Below, one piece after another: positions 22,907 to 36,327 of a stretch of 64,000 nucleotides of DNA; the first letter of the stretch is position 1; each line of letters opens with the position of its first letter. The translations under genes and the position numbers were made by a program. Location: assembly GCA_029204225.1 (NCBI GenBank), contig CM055094.1, positions 19,412,702 through 19,476,701 on the forward strand, written 5' to 3'. The notes under the pieces are model-generated. The model searched no databases, was not told the origin of the DNA, and saw nothing but the letters and a program-made list of their open reading frames with translations. Source of the DNA: Diphasiastrum complanatum. Its lineage: Eukaryota; Streptophyta; Lycopodiopsida; Lycopodiales; Lycopodiaceae.

Positions 22907-23656
22907 TTAGGTTACCCCCAAAAAAGCAATATTCCTTTGAACGGGATTGACGATTTGAAAACTATTATGACTAAAATGATTTGTTCGGCATTTAAAATTG
23001 CCAAAATCAAATTGCTCAAATACAAACGACTATCTGGAACCAATGATTTTAAATGGGTTTCAAAAAATACAGGTTCATATGAATGGAGTACTATAGACCG
23101 CAAGAATACCTTATGCATTTGGAATTCCTATTTGATAGACAATTGCATTATCAGACTTGGGGATCATACTTGGCGACAGGTCGGAAAAATACCAATGGGT
23201 TTTTCATATTCACCAGTGTCTTGTAATTGGTACTTTTATTTTTTGAAAATGCAGTTTATTAAGAGGCTTGCAAGATTAGGGGAAATTAAATTTATAAACG
23301 ACTTCAAATATTCATTCAGGTACATTGACGATATATGCTTTATCAATAATCATACGGTTGGACGTTTCCTAGACAAGACTTAACCAAGAACACCTGACAA
23401 TCCTTTTTGGATCTATCCCCTGAAATACCTTGAGATAGACGGAAATGACAACACATGTAATTTGGTGAACTTTCTGAATATTACAATTACCTTTAACCCA
23501 ATTACCGGTTGTACACATCTGTCCAAATATGATAAAAGGGGAGACTCGTGTTTAAGTCATATAATAGATCTGTGGTATATTGGGGTAGCTAGATATGTAT
23601 CTAGGCAACTAATAAAACAACAACACACCTCTGGATGGCTTCACAAGCTTCTCTAA
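22907..23656 (+). pseudogene. Reverse transcriptase-like ORF with YIDD active site
   Basis: One frame runs from a stop at 22904-22906 to 23656, broken by a single TAA at 23381-23383. Recognisable RT landmarks appear in order: KIPMGFSYSP (the motif before the palm), FRYIDDICFIN (catalytic Asp pair), LKYLEIDG and VNFLNITITF, then HLSKYDKRGDSCLSHI and VARYVSRQLIKQQ. There is no copia or gypsy signature. From memory, the YIDD, YDKR and Y..RQL series is like a group of RTs mostly seen in invertebrate genomes, and the Penelope-like group is another candidate. No ATG precedes the conserved part. The N-terminal fingers and any endonuclease are missing. Confidence 0.6.
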
Positions 23657-24035
23657 CTCATTCTTATGATACTATCATTATGTCTAACTTTCCAAATACT
23701 AGATGCAAGAGTATTTGACAGATTCCTAATTCTTTACTCTCCAAGTGTTGTTTGTAGCTCATCGTAGATGCTTTGAGAATAATGTTACTAGTTATATTAA
23801 TGGGGGGGGGATTTTGGAATTTTTGCTCTTGAATAGGAATTTTGGAAGTTCCTTTATTGCATTTAGGTTTGCCATTACTTTTTCCCTATTTACTTTTTTG
23901 GGTTAAGGCAATTGAAAGCCTTGGACTTCCAGACAAAATTGTTTGAGGATTCGATGATGTGTTCCATTCATGACACTGATGCCCAAGGACATGCTTCTTG
24001 TCATGAGGTTTCGGAACACCTATGACAACGGTATG
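23657..24035. other. Right part of the extra DNA in Y copy 2
   Basis: Bases 23690-23800 match 9890-10000 in inverted orientation. A poly-G run lies at 23802-23810. The remainder is unique here. No gene is supported. Confidence 0.5.
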
Positions 24036-25286
<1,251 letters not shown>

Positions 25287-25940
25287 TGTGAAAAACTCAG
25301 ATCCAAAAGATGCTAAAGTTTCATAAAGATCTTGGCCATGGAAGTTATGCACATCTAGATTGAAAAAATGATAGAAATTGTGATGTTAAGCATACTAAAC
25401 ATCAACTAAACATCAAAATCTGATCATAAGCTTCCACAAACAGAAACTTGCTGTCCCTGTCCGTACTTCAGAGCCTACAACCTGCATTTCACACGTGTGA
25501 AGCCATAGCAACAAAGAAATCACAATTCTAGTGGCTAGAATGCAAGATATGAACAAAAAAGTGAGAGAGAAGAAGATGGACCTTCAAAGAGCATAACATT
25601 CATTCAATAGAATGAAAAATGAGATGTGTACATACTCGTGGAGATGGCTATTTATAGCAGCCATAGTGCCTCTTGGCCACTTGTCTTATGATAGGCTAAA
25701 ATTGGGGTCCAATAGGATTCACCCATATACCTAGAAATTTGGTCAAATAGGAATGCACCAAATTATGAGCCAATAGAAGAGCTCCACACTCGACCTCCTC
25801 TAATTAATGTGACCTCAAAAGTAGTGTACACATACTTTGGGCCTCTACATACATGTATGAACCTATCTCTAACTTTTATTTGGCCATAGGCCTACAAAAT
25901 CTCAAGTTAGGAAAATACTACTAGTTGACAATTTTTCACA
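25287..25940 (-). repeat. Copia-1 3' LTR
   Basis: Starts TGTGAAAAACTC and ends CAATTTTTCACA, with 9-base terminal inverted repeats (TGTGAAAAA / TTTTTCACA). It includes a minus-strand TATA box at 25648-25657 and a CACACGTGTG palindrome at 25490-25499. Confidence 0.97.
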
Positions 25941-28900
25941 CTCCCTCTTCAACTAGTTTTAGCATAGATTTAGAAAGTACACCAAGACTTGTTCTATGCT
26001 TGAAAAATAAGTCCTTTCCCAATGCTTTGGTAAAGATATCAGCCACACATTCCTTTGATGGGACATGTTCAAGCTTGATCTCTTTTGCCAACACTTGTTC
26101 TCTCACAAAATGGTAAGCCACCTCGATATGTTTGCTCCTTGCATGGAAAACCGGATTGCTTGCTAGACTTTGGGCTGAAAGGTTGTCACAAAAGATGATT
26201 GGACTCTCTGAAAAATCCAGCAAATGAAGCTCCATAATCATCCTCTTGATCCACACCATCTCCTTTGTGCATGATGTCAAAGCTTTGTACTCGGCCTCAC
26301 TAGAAGAAAGTGATATAGTTGCTTGTTTCTTCGACATCCATGAGATAGCTCCATCACCTATGAAAATAGCATGTGCATTTATGGATTTTCTATCCATAAG
26401 GTCTCCTGCAAAATCTGAATCTGAAAAACCAAATAAGTTAGGTGATGAGCCTCTATAAACAATGCCAAAATCTTTTGTTCCCGAGATGTATCTCAAGATC
26501 CTCTTTCCTAGTTTCCAATGTTCTATGCTAGGATCTTGCATGAATTGGCTTAATCTACCAACACAATAAGATAAATCAGGTCTTGTGATGGTTAGATATA
26601 TAAGAGAACCTATTAGCTTCCTATAGAGAGTAATGTCCTCGAAGGATCTTTCATTACCTCTTATAGTTAGCTTTACATGTGATTCCATAGGTGTATCAAT
26701 AGGATTTGCATCTACCATATGAAATCTATTGAGAATAGAAATAGCATACTTCTCTTGTGAAATAAAAGTGATTTGAGAAGTTCTAATTACTTCTATTCCT
26801 AAGATATAGCTCAAAAGACCAAGATCATGCACTTCAAATTCCTTTTTTAGTGCTTTCTTGATATCTTCTATATCTTCCTTGTTCCCTCCACTTAAAATAA
26901 TGTCATCCACATAAATTAGAAGGATTGTAACATCATTAGCACTAATTCTAAAGTAAAGTGAATGATCATACTCACTCATAGTGAAGTTTTGAGAAAGTAG
27001 AAAAGAGTTAAGCCTAGCATACCAACTCCTTGGTGCTTGCTTAAGACCATACAAACTTTTTTGTAGAAAACACACATGATTAGGCTTGCTATGAGAAACA
27101 TAGCTCTCGGGTTGCTCCATGTAGACTTCCTCTTCAAGATCACCATTCAAGAAAGCATTAGAAATGTCTAATTGCCAAAGATCCCATCCATAAAGAGTTG
27201 CAAGGGAAATGATTACTCTTATGCTCACCATCTTTGCCACGGGTGCAAAGGTTTCCTCATAGTCAATGCCATGCTCTTGAGCATAACCTTTAGCCACCAA
27301 CCTTGCCTTCAACTTGTTGATAGATCCATCTTGATTTGTCTTTACCTTGAAGATCCATTTGCATCCAATTGCACTTTTGCCCTTTGGAAGCTCCACCAAT
27401 CTCCATGTGTTGTTCTTCATAAGTGCTTCAAACTCAAGATCCATTGCTTGGATCCATTCCTCTTCTTGCCTTGCTTCATCTACACATGAAGGTACATCAA
27501 AAGAAGTTAGGAAAGCATAGTTGGATCCATCCACCACTTGCTTACCTTTGCCATCATAAGTGAGCCTTGAGGGTTTCACTTTATGCCTTGGAGTTCTCCT
27601 TGGAATTTGACTTGAAGAGGCTTCTTCAACATCCACATCCAATGTGTCATCAACTCCATTGTCATCAAGCACATTAGTTGCAACAACACCATCATCACTT
27701 GAAACAACTTTTGGAATGTTACCTTCATCAAAAATGACATCCCTACTTGTGAACACTTTCTTGATTGAAGGAACATAAATCCTATATGCTTTGCTTACTT
27801 CACTATAACCAACAAAAATGCCCTTTCTTGAAGATGGATCCTCCTTAGTTCTATCATCAAGAGTAATGTTGAAGTAGCAAATGCATCCAAAAGTTCTTAG
27901 AAACTTGACATTAGGCTTCGTACCAAACAAAGCTTCAAAAGGGGTTTTTCCTTCCAATACAACACTTGGCCATCTATTGCATAGGAAATTTGCACACAAC
28001 AAAGCATCACTCCAAAAAGGTTTAGGAAGATTAGCATTCAATCTCATTGCCTTTGCACTCTCACACAAGGTTCTATTCTTCCTCTCGGCCACTCCATTTT
28101 GTTGTGGTGTTCTTGGACATGTGTACTCCCTCTTGATCCCATGCTCATCGCAAAAGGCTTTGAATTTGTTAGAAATGTATTCACCACCATTGTCGCTCCT
28201 CAAGCATTTGATTTTGGTTGTAAATTGAGTCTCAATAGCAACTTTGAACTTGACAAACACATCAAACACCTCATCCTTGCTCTTTAGTAGATAAACCCAA
28301 CAAAATCTACTAAAATCATCAATGAAAGTTACATACATCTTAGCACCTCCATTGCTAATTGTAGTAACACCATGAATATCCGAATGCAAGAGAGAAAAAG
28401 GCATCTTAGATCTAGATATAGATCTAGTATATGGCAATCTATGTGATTTAGACAAAGCACATTCTTCACAAACATGATTCAAGCAAGTAAGAGACTTGGG
28501 AAGTCCCCTTACTACCTCCTTTTTGGCTATTACCTCCAAGGCCTTGTAGTTGAGATGTCCCATCCTTTTATGCCATACCTCTTGAATTGACATTTGTTCA
28601 TTTGCCATGCATCCAACTTGGTTAGCAACAACACATGCATCAAGCTTGAACAATTTCCCTTGCCTTTTCCCTTTTGCAATGATACTACACCCCTTTTTGA
28701 TCAAGCAAGCATCACCATCAAACTCAACTTTGAATCCTTTGTCAAGCATTTGGCTTACACTAAGTAAGTTCTTGGTAATGGATGGAATGAGCAAAACATC
28801 TTTCAATTCTATATTCCTATTTGTAGAAAGTGAAATAGGAATTGTGCCAATCCCCTTGATTGCACACTCACCATCATTTGCGGTATAGATTACCTTCCTA

Positions 28901-29886
28901 TCACCATCAAATGCCATTAAAGATGAAAAATACTCTTTATGATATGTCATATGAGAAGTGGCTCCACTATCAATCCACCAAGGATCAATGTCTCCATGAT
29001 TAGCCAACAAGCAAGATGACATAACAAAAGCATCATTTGAAAGAAGCTCATCCCCACCCTCATCAATAGTTAGATTGGTTTGCTTTTCCCCTTGATCCCT
29101 CTTTTTCTTAAAACAATCACTAGCAAAATGCCCTTTGACTCCACAATAGAAACATTTTAGCTTAGATCTATCCTTCTTTTTGCCAAAAGTAGAGTGCTCA
29201 CCTTGGTCTTGCCCTTTAGACCAATTGCTTTTACCTTTGCCCTTGAACTTGCCTTTAGAGAACATTGCCTCCTCTTCTCCTCCTTGAGATGTAGAAGATG
29301 CTCCCACTCTTGCTTGCAACCTGAATTCTTCAGCCAACAAGACCTCTTGCAAGTCTCCAACACTTGGTAAACATTTTTGGATAGCATAACTTTGAACAAG
29401 ATTAGCATGATCATCCAACAAGCCATTGAGAATCACTTGAACAAGCTCCTCATTATTTATGCCATCATTAATGCATGCTAACTCATCATTCAATGCTTTA
29501 ACTCTCAAAACAAAAGCATGTCCATTCTCACTCTTCTTTTGCATACAAGAAAAGATTTGCCTTCTTAAAGTCAACACTCTAGAAGTAGACTTGGATTCAT
29601 AAACCTTCTTCAAGGCTTCCCAAGCTTCACTAGATGATGTGCACTTACCAACCTCTTTGATAAGCTCATTTGTCACATTCATCTTGATCATGTGAAGGGC
29701 TTTCTTTGCCCTCTTGTCATACCTCAATTGTTCTTGAGGTGCCAAAGGTCTCTCCTCCACACCTACAACAATATCCATCAACTCATTCATCTCAAGCAAA
29801 GACTCCATCCTTACTTTCCAAGTAGAATAGTTGAGGGAGGTAAGCCTATCATTGCTTTCCAACATGTAGCCTCCATTTGTAGCCAT
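25936..29886 (-). CDS. Copia-1 Gag-Pol polyprotein
   Basis: A 1316-residue single frame that packages, integrates and reverse-transcribes the element. Gag occupies about residues 1-290, with the CCHC knuckle CFYCGVKGHFASDC (C245, C248, H253, C258). Protease has DSG at 306-308. Integrase has the zinc region H439, H444, C473, C476 and the catalytic D503, D565, E601 with 35 residues between the last two. RT spans about 820-1065 with D907 and YVDD at 992-995. RNase H spans about 1150-1290 with D1156, E1197 and D1234. All catalytic residues are present, and length is normal for plant copia. The start ATG at 29884-29886 lies 609 bases inside the 5' LTR. The stop TGA (25936-25938) lies within the first five bases of the 3' LTR. 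No frameshift is needed between Gag and Pol. Confidence 0.97.
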   Translation of the reverse strand: MATNGGYMLESNDRLTSLNYSTWKVRMESLLEMNELMDIVVGVEERPLAPQEQLRYDKRAKKALHMIKMNVTNELIKEVGKCTSSSEAWEALKKVYESKSTSRVLTLRRQIFSCMQKKSENGHAFVLRVKALNDELACINDGINNEELVQVILNGLLDDHANLVQSYAIQKCLPSVGDLQEVLLAEEFRLQARVGASSTSQGGEEEAMFSKGKFKGKGKSNWSKGQDQGEHSTFGKKKDRSKLKCFYCGVKGHFASDCFKKKRDQGEKQTNLTIDEGGDELLSNDAFVMSSCLLANHGDIDPWWIDSGATSHMTYHKEYFSSLMAFDGDRKVIYTANDGECAIKGIGTIPISLSTNRNIELKDVLLIPSITKNLLSVSQMLDKGFKVEFDGDACLIKKGCSIIAKGKRQGKLFKLDACVVANQVGCMANEQMSIQEVWHKRMGHLNYKALEVIAKKEVVRGLPKSLTCLNHVCEECALSKSHRLPYTRSISRSKMPFSLLHSDIHGVTTISNGGAKMYVTFIDDFSRFCWVYLLKSKDEVFDVFVKFKVAIETQFTTKIKCLRSDNGGEYISNKFKAFCDEHGIKREYTCPRTPQQNGVAERKNRTLCESAKAMRLNANLPKPFWSDALLCANFLCNRWPSVVLEGKTPFEALFGTKPNVKFLRTFGCICYFNITLDDRTKEDPSSRKGIFVGYSEVSKAYRIYVPSIKKVFTSRDVIFDEGNIPKVVSSDDGVVATNVLDDNGVDDTLDVDVEEASSSQIPRRTPRHKVKPSRLTYDGKGKQVVDGSNYAFLTSFDVPSCVDEARQEEEWIQAMDLEFEALMKNNTWRLVELPKGKSAIGCKWIFKVKTNQDGSINKLKARLVAKGYAQEHGIDYEETFAPVAKMVSIRVIISLATLYGWDLWQLDISNAFLNGDLEEEVYMEQPESYVSHSKPNHVCFLQKSLYGLKQAPRSWYARLNSFLLSQNFTMSEYDHSLYFRISANDVTILLIYVDDIILSGGNKEDIEDIKKALKKEFEVHDLGLLSYILGIEVIRTSQITFISQEKYAISILNRFHMVDANPIDTPMESHVKLTIRGNERSFEDITLYRKLIGSLIYLTITRPDLSYCVGRLSQFMQDPSIEHWKLGKRILRYISGTKDFGIVYRGSSPNLFGFSDSDFAGDLMDRKSINAHAIFIGDGAISWMSKKQATISLSSSEAEYKALTSCTKEMVWIKRMIMELHLLDFSESPIIFCDNLSAQSLASNPVFHARSKHIEVAYHFVREQVLAKEIKLEHVPSKECVADIFTKALGKDLFFKHRTSLGVLSKSMLKLVEEGV
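25941..25950 (-). promoter_or_regulatory. Copia-1 polypurine tract
   Basis: On the minus strand GAAGAGGGAG directly precedes the 3' LTR, the usual position of the primer for plus-strand DNA synthesis. It also encodes the last Glu-Glu-Gly residues of the polyprotein. Confidence 0.85.
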
Positions 29887-30483
29887 GTTGCAATGATTGA
29901 TCTCTGATCTTTGACCTGTTCCAATGCACTAAGCACTCTCTTGAATCAACAAATGAAACACAAGAAGAAATCACAAAGATTTGGAACCTAAAACCTTACT
30001 TTTTCTCTCTTTTCCTCACTTTTTCCTTAATTTTAGCCACTAGTTTTATGATTTCTTGATCAAACCAAGACCAAACCTCAATATACTTGCTTTTCCCTCA
30101 CTCCTAAGATTGAAATACACTCTTGAATCATTCAGCAAACTGAAAATCAGAGGGTTACATCAATTTTGAAGTTTTTGACATGAAGAAGCAAGAAATTGAA
30201 TCAAAAAACTATATGCTAGAATGGAAAACTAATAGGATCTTGTTGGATCTTGCATCTCCCTCTTTCCAAAACAATTTTTGTCTCCTTATTCTGATAAGTA
30301 CAGAGGGAATTCGCCCTACTTCAATTGAAATGCATACAAATGATGTTTTGATCACAAAGATCCAATTTCTACACATAAATCAACAAGATTTTTAGCTAGA
30401 AACTTGATTGGAATGCTACAAAAGCAAACTCGCCCACAAATCTCTTCTAAATCTGGCAAAACCTGCACATTTGGCCGCCTAAT
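29887..30483 (-). other. Copia-1 untranslated leader
   Basis: About 600 bases between primer-binding site and Gag start. There is no long ORF on the element strand. It is expected to carry packaging and dimerisation signals, which are not identifiable by eye. Confidence 0.7.
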
Positions 30484-30495
30484 GCTCTGATACCA
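30484..30495 (-). promoter_or_regulatory. Copia-1 primer-binding site for initiator Met-tRNA
   Basis: On the minus strand TGGTATCAGAGC sits immediately inside the 5' LTR. This is the standard plant copia sequence complementary to the 3' end of initiator methionine tRNA. Confidence 0.95.
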
Positions 30496-31149
30496 TGTGA
30501 AAAACTCAGATCCAAAAGATGCTAAAGTTTCATAAAGATCTTGGCCATGGAAGTTATGCACATCTAGATTGAAAAAATGATAGAAATTGTGATGTTAAGC
30601 ATACTAAACATCAACTAAACATCAAAATCTGATCATAAGCTTCCACAAACAGAAACTTGCTGTCCCTGTCCGTACTTCAGAGCCTACAACCTGCATTTCA
30701 CACGTGTGAAGCCATAGCAACAAAGAAATCACAATTCTAGTGGCTAGAATGCAAGATATGAACAAAAAAGTGAGAGAGAAGAAGATGGACCTTCAAAGAG
30801 CATAACATTCATTCAATAGAATGAAAAATGAGATGTGTACATACTCGTGGAGATGGCTATTTATAGCAGCCATAGTGCCTCTTGGCCACTTGTCTTATGA
30901 TAGGCTAAAATTGGGGTCCAATAGGATTCACCCATATACCTAGAAATTTGGTCAAATAGGAATGCACCAAATTATGAGCCAATAGAAGAGCTCCACACTC
31001 GACCTCCTCTAATTAATGTGACCTCAAAAGTAGTGTACACATACTTTGGGCCTCTACATACATGTATGAACCTATCTCTAACTTTTATTTGGCCATAGGC
31101 CTACAAAATCTCAAGTTAGGAAAATACTACTAGTTGACAATTTTTCACA
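30496..31149 (-). repeat. Copia-1 5' LTR with promoter
   Basis: The same 654 bases as 25287-25940, with no difference found by eye. The TATA box reads CTATAAATAG on the minus strand at 30857-30866 and would drive the element RNA. Confidence 0.97.
30857..30866 (-). promoter_or_regulatory. Copia-1 TATA box
   Basis: CTATAAATAG on the minus strand in the 5' LTR, about 360 bases from the inner LTR edge. The related Copia-3 sequence keeps a TATA at the same place. Confidence 0.65.
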
Positions 31150-31154
31150 GTTAA
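31150..31154. repeat. Target site duplication GTTAA, right
   Basis: Partner of 25282-25286, followed by AACCACTATTTAGGCCC of the interrupted Copia-3 sequence. Confidence 0.9.
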
Positions 31155-31171
31155 ACCACTATTTAGGCCCT

Positions 31172-31745
31172 TTTCATCAAGATCAAGAGAAAATACAAAG
31201 GCAAAGGTGTTGCATTCAAGAAGAAGCAAGTCAAAGCTCGAGCAAGCCAAAGAAGGATAAGTCGAAGATCAAATACTACTTTTGTGGCAAGACGGGGCAC
31301 TATGCCTCGGAGTGCTTCAAGAAGAAGCAAACTCAAAGTCAAAAAAAGCTTGGTCAAGAGGAAGAGGAGAGCTCTCATGAAGATTTCGTCATGATGTCAA
31401 GTTTCTCATCTTCAAGCATAAGAGGTGGAGACCCTTGGTGGATAGATAGTGGGGCTACCTCCCACATGACAAGTAAGAGGGAGTATTTTTCAACCTTATC
31501 TACCTATGAAGGACCTATCACATAAATTTTACAGCAAATAATTATGCTTATAAGATAGAAGGAATAGGATCCATACCTTTATGCTTGGGATCTTCAAGGA
31601 AGATCAAGATTGATGGAGTGCTTTACATTTTCAGTATCACTAAGAACTTGCTTAGTGTAGGGCAATTGCTTGACAATGGTTTGATTGTGGAGTTCGCCAC
31701 AAATACATGTAACATCAAGAAGGATGGCAAGATCATTGCTAAGGG
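31172..31745 (+). pseudogene. Copia-2 gag end, protease and pre-integrase in chimera G, copy B
   Basis: Plus-strand inverted copy of chimera G. It starts abruptly in the lysine-rich Gag linker (KIKRKYKGKGVAFKKKQ). The knuckle reads YYFCGKTGHYASEC, so the first zinc-binding Cys is changed to Tyr. Protease DPWWIDSGATSHMT and pre-integrase SITKNLLSVGQLLDNG follow. Frame breaks near 31260 and 31525 inactivate it. Confidence 0.7.
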
Positions 31746-31952
31746 GGTGATGATCTCCACACAACTCGGCCTCACTCTTCAAAAGGTAATCGGTCATCTT
31801 CTTTAGGAAGAAATGCGAAGAAAGACAAACGACCTGTCCATCAAAGACAAATCCATGGCCCTGTACGCCAAGAAGAAAGACTATTCCAAGGGCAAGAATC
31901 AAGTGCAACAGCAACAGCAGAAGCCTCACACTCAAGGTGAGAATAGTGGATC
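31746..31952 (+). pseudogene. Copia gag-B fragment in chimera G, copy B
   Basis: Reads LTLQKVIGHLL, a stop (TAG where other copies have CAG), then EEMRRKTNDLSIKDKSMALY and a glutamine run. Breakpoints on both sides match copies A and C. Confidence 0.6.
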
Positions 31953-32676
31953 GCTGGTTCTGAGGGAGTCTCCCAAGCTTTTATCTGCTAGTATCAACTG
32001 GTCTTGAACTCGAGGTCGGTGGCTCAACTGCTACAAAGTGACGTCTATCAGAAGATAGCCTAATAACGTGGAGGTTTGCTTGTTCTTGATATAGTCATGG
32101 AGGCAGTTGGAAGCAAACTGGGCCCAGTCATAAAGGTTCTCATTGTGTAGTCTAGAATCAGCCATCATGTGGAATAGTTTCATGGGGATACGCGTGATCT
32201 TGGACCTATAGCGCTGTGTATATTTCGTTAGATAGGCACATGGAGCAGCTAAGGGCTTATCATTTATGACCTCAATACGGTAACCATCTTTTTTTTTCAT
32301 TTGTCCGCTGAGCGGTCTATGTATTTGAAGTATGCTATGGATTCAATTTTTTTGAGGGTCCTACTAACTGTGTTTGGTCCCCTAGGTAAGCCAAATGTAT
32401 TGAGGTCAGCTCCAGAAATAGGAATAATATAAACAAAATTTTGGTTAGGAGGCAACATGAACTAGAAAATCTGTGGGTGTGGTTATAAGCAATATGCAAT
32501 CGAAATGGGCTCTGATAGCCACTGATCAAAAGAGAAAGTTGGAACTCTATGTGGCTCAGGAACTAGTGTGCCTCCTAGTACCAGGTGTTCATCTCATAGA
32601 TATAGAGGCTTTCCATAGTGATGTCAATTCTGTCTAGAGTTGGGTCATCAGAATTGGAAGATGTTGTGGCAAACAT
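31953..32676 (-). pseudogene. X ORF, copy B
   Basis: Inverted X copy with ATG at 32674-32676 (MFATTSSNSDDPT-like), the shared TAG after EAH, and the open stretch ending at 32031 (KKDGYRIEVINDKPLAAPCA, LYDWAQFASNCLHDYIKNKQ). At 31953 it joins gag-B exactly as in copies A and C. Confidence 0.6.
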
Positions 32677-33430
32677 GTTCTAGACTCGGCTGAGGACTCT
32701 GTTGAAGGTTCGGCTCTGGTAACAGACAAGTGTAGTCTCGGCTCGGACGACTGTGGAGGGGTTCGAATCGATCGACTTTTGATGGACTCGTCTCGGTCAA
32801 CTTTGTATGGAGGGTATGGATGCTCAGCTCGGTCCATAGTGAATGCAGAGTATGGGGGCTCAGCTCTATGAGCAGTGTAAGTAGAGTATTGCTCGGAAGT
32901 GTATGGAGACTAGAAATTTGTGAAAAAATTTGGAGCAATGTCGTTCTGATAGGATGTGGAAACAATGATGTTTCTTCGTAGTAACGTACTAGTAGCGAGC
33001 TTTCAACCCAGATCAGTGTTGAATGTGCGGTTTTGACAAGCTCTAGTAGCACTACCCCTCAGCATTTGGCTCTTGCTAGATGTGACGATTTTTGTGTAAT
33101 GTAGCAGATCTCGGTAGCTTAGGGTTTTCGAAAATGGATGAGATGGCACTCCGGATCCGTGGTGGATGTATGTAGATGGTGTCCAAGGATGCGAAGGAGT
33201 AATCAAGCACTGTCGTAGCGAATGATAGATCGCCACTAAAAGATGGAAAATCGATCCTTTGAGGTTATAGCTTGTCAAGGCTTCTGAATTTCATTTCCAT
33301 GCCTGAAGAAGGAAGTGCCAGCATCAAATCTTTTCCCATCAGAGTTTGTTTTCATTTCCTAAAAAGCATGCATGGCAGCATGGCAGTAAAGCGTGATATT
33401 GTGATTTTTGTAATGTTCCCATGTATGTGA
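32677..33430 (-). repeat. Leader module P, copy B
   Basis: Inverted P lacking the TATA segment, equivalent to 14480-15250. ORFs across it are not frame-conserved. Confidence 0.6.
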
Positions 33431-34260
33431 TGATTTTTGTTGTTTAATTATATCTATGTGGATTGAAACTATGATAGCTTCGTGGTTGTCATTCTTAATA
33501 GTAAAAGTTTTTTTTCACCTTATCTTGGGGCAAGTTCACAAATAGCAAGGTAACAAATTGGGACTCGGCAAGAACTCACTCCAAATGACTTTTTGAGCTT
33601 CACTAACTTATTTTCATGAATTTATCATTGTGTCTAACTTGCCATATACCAGTTTTATAAGTATTTGCTTGATCCTTTACTCTTAAATGCACCATAATGC
33701 TACTCCCTTACTGGCCATAACTTCTTCACCGTAGCTCGGAATTGGGTCATGTTGGGTGTCGTTGAAAAAGCTCTCGTTGAGGGCTTTCTAATGGCACCGT
33801 AATCGTCTCTATCCGAGTTGCCGTTCAAAAGTTACACTATTTTTTTGCTAAGTTGCATACTATACTACAAATAAAATGGCTTATTTACGGGCTGCCCTGA
33901 CACAAAATTGCAATTCTTTTAAAAAGAAAAGAAAATCAATTTGAAGGAGCTACGTTACGTAGATTTCAAATTTGAGTGTTTTGATTGGACCATGTGGAAG
34001 AAACTTTTGAGAAAAAAAATAAAAGGTATGTTTTTGAAAAGCCCCTTTTGTGCTCAAATTTTCTGTAATGGTTGATAAGTTGGATTCACATTTACATCAT
34101 GAAGCAAATAATCTTGTAAGTTTTGTGTTCAAGTGGATCGGAAGCTCGCTCCAATGGATGTTGAGATTAATATATCATGTTATCTCTAGCCTAACAACCA
34201 CACACTAGATGTTTGGATCCAGAAAATATTCACGCAAACACACATCAATATTAATCTACT
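33431..34260 (-). repeat. Modules M and F (short), copy B
   Basis: Inverted equivalent of 13681-14479, including GGGCAGCCCTGACACAAAAT-like sequence. No gene is present. Confidence 0.65.
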
Positions 34261-35501
<1,241 letters not shown>

Positions 35502-35506
35502 AGTTT

Positions 35507-36327
<821 letters not shown>

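Larger units (their letters stand above)
25287..31149 (-). mobile_element. Copia-1, complete Ty1/copia retrotransposon (5863 bp)
   Basis: It has 654-bp LTRs that appear identical by eye, a 5-base target duplication, a primer-binding site, a polypurine tract and one uninterrupted gag-pol ORF. All parts needed in cis and in trans are present. The domain order Gag, protease, integrase, RT, RNase H is diagnostic of copia. Identical LTRs mean a very recent insertion. The minus-strand RNA would start in the right LTR. Confidence 0.97.

Noticed and set aside
26246..28888. Plus-strand ORFs of 60-115 codons within Copia-1
   Set aside because: They lie antisense to the intact polyprotein and show no features of their own.
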